Origin: Ovis canadensis
Lineage: Eukaryota > Chordata > Mammalia > Artiodactyla > Bovidae
Assembly: GCF_042477335.2 (NCBI RefSeq)
Contig: NC_091255.1
Coordinates: forward strand, 32,404,501 to 32,468,500
Direction: 5' to 3'
Length of the DNA stretch: 64,000 bases
Shown here: positions 56,309 to 64,000 of the stretch, piece by piece
Layout of the letters: each line of letters opens with the position of its first letter
Position numbering within the stretch: position 1 is the stretch's first letter
Notes under the pieces: generated by a model
What the model was told of the DNA's origin: nothing
The model's database searches: none
Seen by the model: only the letters and a program-made list of their open reading frames with translations
Translations under genes and position numbers: made by a program

Positions 56309-57482
56309 CTGTGCGTTTAGAAAAGATCAGAAATGCTAGATGTTGAAACATTCTGCCATCCTTAAAGCCCTGTGTAAGTGAATGGAGAGATGATGTTATT
56401 GGGGTGGTGGTGCTCAAAAGGAGCCCTATTCTTGACCATTTCTCAATGTTTCTGAGTAACACCTCCCATCCCCGCCCTGGCTCAGTAGGAAACCCTGCTC
56501 TCAGAACCGAGAAGAATCAGTGGCCCCAGTCTTGACTCTATCCTGGACATGGCTTTTCTCCCCACTCACCTAGGTGCAGCCTCAGCTCACCTTGTCTGTA
56601 GGAAATGACCCAGAATGTCAAGGTGGAGACTCATGTGCAGCTGTCCTCTTGGTGCTATCTACATGGAGGAGAGAAGAGTAAAGAAGGTATTATTGTGGCC
56701 TTCACATGCAAAGGGTTGTGGATTGTTCAGTTCAGGAGCTAGAAAATATAAAAGACAGAAAGGTCAGGTTACATTCCAGAAGACTTAAGTGCTGTGCCTA
56801 CAAAGGGGTTGGCAGAGGGAAGGTAATTCACAGAAGGCTTTTGAACAGGCTGCATGATAGAGTGAGCTCAGTGATCATTTCAGAGGTGATTCAAACATTT
56901 GGTGGAGGTTCATTTCTCTTTTACCATTAAGATTCCAAATTATAGAGTAGTCACGTGGTGGTCCTTTGGTGTTTGAGTAAAGTGGGAGTAATCCTTAGGA
57001 CATTCTCTAGAGACTTTTTTGCATGTACAGCTTCCCACATCTGCTGTTTGATACTCATGTCATTCACCCATGGTTCTAAACTGTGAATAAGCTTATTTAT
57101 CTTTCACAGTATGTAAGTGAGGCTTCGAGTTGAAGAGGATGCTTGTCTATCAGAAAACAGAGTTTTAGTGAGAAGGTGGGGGACTGATTGGCTCATCCCA
57201 AGACCCCCCAAATTGACCTGAGAATGAAAGGTCCACCATGGTGACTTCTCGGTGACCCCAACCCTAAGCACATCTGGCCACCACCTGTTTCTGCCATGAA
57301 GACAGAGGTCTTCCACCTCCTTAGACCTCATCAGAAACTATTTCCTTTCACAACCTGTTGCTTGGATTCAGGATTCTCTGGGGCATCTGCCTGATAGGAG
57401 AGAGGGAAGAAGGCAAGAATGAGGGCTGGGAAAGCTCAGAGGACCCGAGGAATCGCTACCTCTGCTTCAGCCCTCAACACGG
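56309..57482. other. Block 2 unassigned DNA
   Basis: No gene or known repeat was recognised. Confidence 0.5.
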
Positions 57483-57645
57483 GAGTCTCCTACACTTCAG
57501 TGTCCATCAGAGTCACCTGTGATGCTTTAAAACTAAATAAAAGCCCATTTCCTGGCTCCCTTCCTTGAAATACTGGCTCTTATTCTGCTAACAAAGTCCT
57601 TTTTGAAATCACCTGACGGTTCTGGTTGTACACTTTGGGAAACCC
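57483..57645. mobile_element. MER5-like hAT MITE
   Basis: 'tccatcagagtcacctgtga', 'ctttaaaactaaataaaagc' and 'gaaatcacctgacggttctg'. A partial pair is present in block 1 at about 46,380-46,440. Confidence 0.65.
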
Positions 57646-58880
57646 TGTTCTTTTTGTAAGAGCCAGTGGATTTGGAGCATGTGTGTGGTCAGCTGACTTT
57701 AGAGACACAAACTCCTCTGCAGTGTGGCCAGGTGGAGAGGGGATAGTTTGAAGTGTTACAGAAGAGGGCTCCAAACTCAAAGCTGTCATTCTGTCCCTCC
57801 AGTGCTGCTTTTCAGCTGAAGTACCCCAAGGAGGGCATGAAACCTCCTTGAGCTCTTCATCTCACTTGTAAAGCCTTTCTTATACATTTCAGAATCATGT
57901 GCCACAGGGCTAGTGATAGCACTTTGAAAACTAGAGCTCTAGCAAGATAGGAGGGATTGTTCATTACCTTAAATACTAAGGAGTTAGATGATAATGAAGC
58001 TTTTCAAAATATGTGAGTATATTTGTGAAAGAGACAGAGTAAATGGAGAAAAGAAGATAAGAAAGGGATGAGAGAGGCAGGGGATATGAATATTTCTGAA
58101 ATGTGCAGACCTTTCCCACTGTTCTGTGTTGGTCACAGGGCTGCCCAGTTCTGCTGCTTCCACTTTCCTGCTAGGCGGATGAAAATTCAGTTAGGACGTG
58201 GAGGACATAAGGCACTGTTTCTGAATAGAACTTGGTGATTCACTCCATGCACTGAAGTTAGGAAGGATGGAATTGGTGCCTGGAACTTCAGTGACTCCAC
58301 AAAAGGAGAAAGAGACTGTGGTTGCTCTGAAGAGCTTGGGGAATCTCAGAGCTGACCCTTGGATACTGGGTTCATGAAGAGAGGAGCTGAACTGGAGCCA
58401 CATCAGATCTATTTATCAGTTTTGCAGATGGCTTGGGGAGGCAATCCCGAGACAGCTTGTTGAGATGAACCTGGATAATTGCTTCCAAAGTTAGTATCCA
58501 TGAGCAAAGGTCTTGGGAAATGGGTCTTGTTTACAAGAAGTAAATCAGCTTCACACCGGGCACTATAGGTGCCCTAGGTGTAAGAATAAACCATAATTGA
58601 AGAGAACAACACACATATGCTCTAGCCTGGGTTAGAGTCAGCAGAGGTCCACAGAATCTCAAGCACTAAATTTGGATTGGGATGATTCCAGATTGCTGGT
58701 GACTCCAAGTACTAAGGAAAAACAATTGAAAAAAAATATTTGGAGGAAAATAATACCATCTTAGACTTCAAGTGCTTTCCTTTCAATACCCAGCATCTGG
58801 CACAAACCCAAAGATAAACAAACACATCAGGGAATAAGATTGTTAAAGCAGGAACCAACAGCTGAAAGCCTGCAGGGAGT
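57646..58880. other. Block 2 sequence paired with 46,440-48,347
   Basis: Aligns with block 1. No recognised gene or repeat. Confidence 0.6.
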
Positions 58881-59094
58881 CTGTGTGTGTGTGTGTGCTC
58901 AGCTGCTTCAGTCATGCCTGACTCTTTGTGACCCTATGGCCTGTAGCCTGCCCGGCTCCTCTGTCTATGGGATTTTCCCAACAGAAACAATGGATTGGTT
59001 TTCATGCCCTCCTCCAGAAGATCTTCCTGACCCAGGGATTGAACCTGTGTCTCCTGCATTGCAGGCAGATTCTTTATCTACTGAGTCATTGAGG
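58881..59094 (-). repeat. Bov-tA SINE
   Basis: A (GT)n start, 'cttcagtcatgcctgactct', 'gattgaacctgtgtctcctg' and 'ctactgagtcattgaggac'. It matches the position of the block 1 copy at 48,348. Confidence 0.9.
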
Positions 59095-59403
59095 ACTTTA
59101 GATAGCATAATAATCAGACATGGACTGAAAACCCAATGATCCTTAGGATGTTTTTGGATATAGAACCAAAGGTGAAAATTTTGGCAGGGTTTTTTATGAA
59201 CTGAAAAAACATAAGTAACCAGCAGTCAGATCAAAAACTTTACTAGCCCTGTAGGAATCCTGTCGTGTCTCTGCTAGTTGCTGTTCCTGCAGTGGCAGTG
59301 AGTCTCTTGCTATTAAATTAATAACATTAATTTAATTTATGCTGTTAAATTAGTTAATTTAATAATAATAAAAAATATATTAGCTATATAAATACTCATT
59401 TCA

Positions 59404-60896
59404 GTTTAGTTCAGTCGCTCAGTTGTGTCTGACTCTTTGTGACCCCATGAATTGCAGCACACCAGGCCTCCCTGTCCATCACCATCTCCCGGAGTTCACT
59501 CAAACTCATGTCCATCGAGTCGGTGATGCCAGCCATCTCATCCTCTGTCGTCCCCTTCTGCTCCTGCCCTCAATCCCTCCCAGCATCAGAGTCTTTTCCA
59601 ATGAGTCAACTCTTTGCATGAGGTGGCCAAAGTACTGGAGTTTCAGCTTTAGCATCATTCCTTCCAAAGAACACCCAGGACTGATCTCCTTTAGAATGGA
59701 CTGGTTGAATCTCCTTGCAGTCCAAGGGACTCTCAAGAGTCTTCTCCAACACCACAGGTCAAAAGCATCAATTCTTCGGCACTCAGCTTTCTTCACAGTC
59801 CAACTCTCACGTCCATACATGACCACTGGAAAAACCATAGCCTTGACTAGATGGACCTTTGTTGGCAAAGTAATGTCTCTGCTTTTGAATATGCTATCTA
59901 GGTTGGTCACAACTTTCCTTCCAAGGAGTAAGCGTCTTTTACTTTCATGGCTGCAGTCACCATCTGCAGTGATTTTGGAGCCCAGAAAAATAAAGTCTGA
60001 CACTGTTTCCACTGTTTCCCCATCTATTTCCCATGAAGTGATGGGACCGAATGCCATGATCTTCGTTTTCTGAATGTTGAGCTTTAAGCCAACTTTTTCA
60101 CTCTCCTCTTTCACTTTCATCAAGAGGCTTTTTAGTTCCTCTTCACTTTCTGCCATAAGGGTGGTGTCATCTGCATATCTGAGGTTATTGATGTTTCTCC
60201 TGGCAATCTTGATTCCAGCTTGTGCTTCTTCCAGTCCAGCGTTTCTCATGATGTACTCTGCATATAAGCTAAATAAGCAGGGTGACAATATACAGCCTTG
60301 ACATACTCCTTTTCCTATTTGGAACCAGTCTGTTGTTCCATGTCCAGTTCTAACTCTTGCTTCCTGGCCTGCATATAGGTTTCTCAAGAGGCAGGTCAGG
60401 TGGTCTTGTATCCCCATCTCTTTCAGAATTTTCCACAGTTTATTGTGATCCACACAGTCAAAGGCTTTGGCATAGTCAATAAAGCAGAAATAGATGTTTT
60501 TCTGGAACTCTCTTGCTTTTTTGATGATCCAGCGGATGTTGGCAATTTGATCTCTGATTCCTCTGCCTTTTTAAAAACCAACTTGAACATCAGGGAGTTC
60601 ACGGTTCACGTATTGCTAAAGGGTGACTTGGAGAATTTTGAGCATGACTACTAGCATGTGAGATGAGTGCAACTGTGCGGTAGTTTGAGCATTCTTTGGC
60701 ATTGCCTTTCTTTGGAATTGGAATGAAAACTGACCTTTTCCAGTCCTGTGGCCACTGCTGAGTTTTCCAAATTTGCTGGCATATTGAGTGCAGCACTTTC
60801 ACAGCATCATCTTTCAGGATTTGAAATAGCTCAATTCCATCATCTCCACTAGCTTTGTTCGTAGTGATGCTTTCTAAGGCCCACTTGACTAAATAT
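59404..60896 (-). mobile_element. BovB LINE 3' fragment with reverse-transcriptase region
   Basis: A 5'-truncated non-LTR retrotransposon of the RTE/BovB family. On the - strand the RT motifs are readable: FCFIDYAKAFDCVDH (motif A), GVCQGCILSPCLFSLY (motif B) and RYADDTTL (motif C with catalytic YADD), followed by the C-terminal WTVKKAECRRIDAFDLWCWR part. An in-frame TAA (60571-60573) lies upstream of motif A, so the copy is dead. It is inserted into block 2 only. Confidence 0.93.
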
Positions 60897-60939
60897 TAGT
60901 TGTTAGTAATTAATAATTAATTTACAGCATACATTAATT

Positions 60940-61620
60940 TTACCCATTTTTGGACCTATCTGAATGGAAGTGCACCTTTTGTTCTCTTTCTTGTCTCCTT
61001 CTTTCAGTCAGTGTTATGTGTGTGAAGTTCATCCACATTGCTGTGTGCAGTGGTAGATTGTCCATTTTCATTGCTGTGTAGATTTCTATTGTGTGACTAA
61101 GCCATTAACAACATCCATTCTACCAATGATGAACAGTTTTTGGCTGTTATGAATCCTGAAGCTCCCTGTTCTTCCTGGGCATCTCTACAGAAGAGTGGGA
61201 TTTCTGGATTATAGGGCAGGTGCTTGTTTAGTTTAGAAGACAGAACTAAGCAGATGCCAGTCATACTTACCCTCCTTGTAACAATGGAATCCTCTTGTTC
61301 CACATTCTTAAAATGGTTTGGTATTTTTCCCATCATTTTCCTATGAGCTTTTTGGTAAGTGTATATTAGTATCACATTGTGGTTTCAATTTCTATTTCCC
61401 TGCTGACTAACAAAGTTAAGCACCCTTGCATATGGTTATTCTCCAGAGCTGTATCCTCTTTGTACATTATCTTGTGCCCATTTTTCTATTGGGTTATCTA
61501 TCTCTTTCATTTGATTTGTAGGAGATCTTTATATGTTCTGGTTACAAGTCCTTTGTCAGATGTATGTAGTCTTCAACTTTGTAGTTGACTTTCATTCAAT
61601 TAATGGTGGGTATTTAGAAA
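60940..61620 (-). mobile_element. L1M-type 3' UTR/ORF2 remnant
   Basis: 'tcattgctgtgtagatttct', 'gtacattatcttgtgcccat' and 'ttacaagtcctttgtcagat', reverse orientation. Its first part is shared with 48,738-49,105. Confidence 0.75.
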
Positions 61621-62330
61621 TATGAGAGAGAAAGAGGAAAGTGAAAAAGCTGGTTTGAAATACATCATTAAAAAAACTAAGATCATGGCATCAGGTCCCA
61701 TTACTTTATGGCAAATAGAAGGGGAAAATGTGAAAGTATTGAAATATTTTTTTCTTTGCCTCCAAAATCACTGTGGATATGACTGTAGTCATGAATTAAA
61801 AGATGCTTACTTCTTGGAAGGAACGCTATGATGAACCTGGGCAGCATATTAAAAATCAGAGGCATCACTTTGTTGACAGAGGTCTGTATAGTCAAAGCTA
61901 TGGTTTTCCCAGTAGTCATGTACGGATGTGAGAGTTGGACTGTAAAGAAGGCTGAGCACTGAAGAACTGATGCTTTTGAATTGTGCTGAAGAAGACTCTT
62001 GAGAGTCCTTTGGACTGCAAGGCGATCAAACCACTCAATCCTAAAGGAAATAAACCCTTAATATTTATTGGAAGGACTGATGCTGAAGCTCTAATACTTT
62101 GGTTACCTGATGCAAAGAGTCGACTGATTGGAAAAGACCCTGATCCTGGGAAAGATTGGAGACAAAAGGAGAAGGAGCTGATAGAGGATAAGATGGTTAG
62201 ATAGCATCACCGACTCAGTGGCCATGAAAACTCGGGGAGATAGCGGAGGTCAGAGAAGCCTGGTGTACTGCAGTCCATGGGGTCGCAAAGAGTCAGACAT
62301 GACCTAGGGACTGAATAACAACAACAAATT
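61620..62330 (+). mobile_element. BovB LINE 3' fragment
   Basis: 'gaaagtgaaaaagctggttt' and ASGPITLWQIEGENVKVL, then 'atgtacggatgtgagagttg' and a 'aacaacaacaaat' tail. Frame broken. It is inverted relative to 59,404-60,896. Confidence 0.9.
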
Positions 62331-62511
62331 GCAAAACAGTCCAATTTAGTGATATTTATTTTATAATTAGTGTCTAAGGATATTTGCTCTATCTTCGTCA
62401 ATGTTCTCCTATATTTTTGTCTAAAGGAGGAAGGCAGATACTTCAGGAGTGAAGAATAATATAGAACCTAGAGAAGAAAGAGCTCTTTTGAGCTATGGTA
62501 GCCCGAGGAGT

Positions 62512-62731
62512 GGGCGTCCCAGGTGGCAAGAGTGCTAAAGAACCCGCTTGCCAGTATAGGAGGGGTAAGAGAGGCGGGTTCGATCCCTGGGTTGGAAAGA
62601 CCCCTTGGAGAAGGAAATGGCAACCCACTCCAGTATTCTTGCCTGGACAATCCCATGGACAGAGGCCTGGTGGGCTACGGTCCATAGGGTCACAAAGAGT
62701 TGGATGCAACTGAAGCGACTTAGCACAGCCA
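62512..62731 (+). repeat. Bov-tA SINE
   Basis: 'gcgtcccaggtggcaagagt', 'gcgggttcgatccctgggtt' and 'caactgaagcgacttagcac'. The target duplication GAGGAGT occurs at 62505-62511 and 62732-62738. Confidence 0.92.
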
Positions 62732-62738
62732 GAGGAGT

Positions 62739-63091
62739 ATTCCTGTGGGATTAAGGCATGAGCTTGCATCCTCTGTTGCCTGATCCCCTACCCAAAGATG
62801 ATTAGTAATTAAGAAATATCTGCCTTAGACCTCCAAGGGGATTTGTCCCAGAGAAGCAATAAAATTTACTTTGTTATTAATGAGTTTTTCCAAGTCCTAG
62901 TATCCGTTGGGACCCAATGTCCCTCAGGCCCAGGAAGACAGAATGACAAAAGGGATGTTGTAGAATCAGGTGATGACTGCAGAGTCTATCTCCATATGCC
63001 TATAATGAATAAAAGAGTGAATAGCCCCAGGTCAAAGCCCTGAAGTCATCCTCAGACATACTTGGTAAGTTAGGCTGGAGAGTCCATGCCT
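62739..63091. other. Unassigned DNA
   Basis: No gene or known repeat was recognised. Confidence 0.5.
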
Positions 63092-63219
63092 TTGCTCAGT
63101 TACTCAGTCATGTCTGACTCTTTTGCAACTCCATGGACTTGTAGACCACCAGGCTCCTCTGTCCATGGGATTTTCGAGGCAAGAATACTGGAGTGGGTTG
63201 CCATGTCTTCCTCCAGGCC
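63092..63219 (-). repeat. BovA fragment
   Basis: 'tactcagtcatgtctgactc', 'accaggctcctctgtccatg' and 'tggagtgggttgccatgtct'. Confidence 0.85.
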
Positions 63220-64000
63220 TTAGGGATTTTGCAGCCTGAGTATCCAGACTACTGAGATTCTATGATATGATTCTATGGGGTTTTTCTTCAGGTTGTCTAA
63301 AAAACCCCTGCTCAACATTCTATAAATATTATGGAAGGTAGAAACATCCACGGACAGCCTTTCCAAATCACAGCTCCCTTATCTAAATCATTTGTGTTGA
63401 TTTCCAAATACTGTACTGTAGACTGTCTAGAATTTCTCTCCCCAGGTTAGAAAACCCATCTCAAGCTATCTTATTATGTGGCTTAACACTAATGTACCCA
63501 AGCAAGGCTTTGTACCTTGTCAGTCTACATTCTGATTAGCGTCTACCATATTTAACCTCTCTGTCAATATAGTAATTGTAAGTATTTCATAATAGAGTCC
63601 TCTATATTTTGCAAGAGTTTTTAAAAAGAGATTTCAAGTTTACAGAAGCTTTGAAAGATGGGCAGGAACAAGTCAGCATTATCATCTTAAAACTGAAGAA
63701 GGTAATATGTAGAGAAGTGTAAGGAATAGGTAATTAAGAGTGGGTTTCTTCAAGGGCAGCATTTTTAGATGATATCTGACAGATTTGGACTCTGTAATCA
63801 GGCATTTTATACAATAGATGGATCCCACCTAGTTCCCAGGAGTTCCTGAGGAGTCCGAAATTCACTAATTAGTTCACTAATATATAACAAACGTCTTTCT
63901 TCTAAGTGTGAAACATACATTGGCCTGGTTTAAACCCTATGTTCTTGGTGAGTATCCTGCAGTGAGGGTACTATTCTGTATCTCTTTTGGGTTAGAAGTT
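63220..64000. other. Unassigned AT-rich DNA
   Basis: No gene or named repeat was recognised to the end of the window. Confidence 0.5.

Larger units (their letters stand above)
50390..61620. repeat. OR duplication block 2
   Basis: The pair of block 1 (39,560-49,105), with the same order of shared segments but different retroposons. It includes a CHR SINE (52,721), a Bov-tA (53,478), a 5'-inverted L1 (55,273) and a BovB (59,404). Edges are approximate. Confidence 0.85.

Noticed and set aside
1-64000. CRISPR arrays, bacterial operons, phage or plasmid features
   Set aside because: The regular repeats seen (29 bp, 45 bp, about 53 bp) are contiguous tandem arrays without spacers in a mammalian sequence.

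Overview
This window is nuclear DNA from a bovid ruminant (cattle, sheep, goat or a relative; the sequence alone does not say which). The evidence is the dense load of ruminant-specific retroposons: tRNA-headed Bov-tA SINEs, dimeric Bov-A2 SINEs with CTG/CAG tails, BovB LINE fragments, ruminant L1 3' ends and CHR-type SINEs. Genes are split by GT-AG introns and there are no prokaryotic features.

Region 1 (1 to about 28,145, + strand) is the 3' part of one gene, RAP1GAP2, a GTPase-activating protein for the small GTPase Rap1. Ten coding exons were placed by reading across splice sites. Together they give 331 in-frame codons plus a TAA stop at 22,901-22,903, covering the end of the RapGAP domain and the whole Ser-rich regulatory C-terminus. 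A 3' UTR of about 5.2 kb follows and ends at an AATAAA at 28,124. The introns hold MIR, L2, SINE and L1 debris, a small mariner-type MITE, a purine-pyrimidine alternating CA/CG array and a strong C-tract. The 3' UTR carries a perfect 45-bp tandem duplication.

Region 2 (about 28,150-39,500) is intergenic. It holds retroposons, a degenerate minisatellite of about 1.5 kb (roughly 50-56 bp monomers, about 515-bp higher-order period) broken by two nested retroposition events, two oppositely oriented BovB fragments, and a CpG-enriched block at 37,010-37,540 with CCAAT and TATA-like motifs that looks like a promoter or LTR.

Region 3 (about 39,500-61,600) is two tandem copies of an olfactory-receptor unit of about 10.7 kb. 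Each has one intronless class II OR gene of the OR1D type on the - strand (40,289-41,248 and 50,986-51,921), with non-coding flanks that still align. The copies differ by many later insertions (Bov-A2, CHR, L1, a 1.5-kb BovB), so the duplication is not recent. The two proteins differ at 62 of 310 aligned residues by my count. The second copy looks canonical. The first has unusual residues at conserved OR positions. RAP1GAP2 beside an OR1/OR3 cluster matches the arrangement on human 17p13.3, from general knowledge.

Region 4 (61,600-64,000) has another BovB fragment, SINEs and unassigned AT-rich DNA. I see no new multi-gene system. The most original observations are the minisatellite, the 3' UTR duplication carrying poly(A) signals, the 29-bp array inside an L1, and the promoter-like block.
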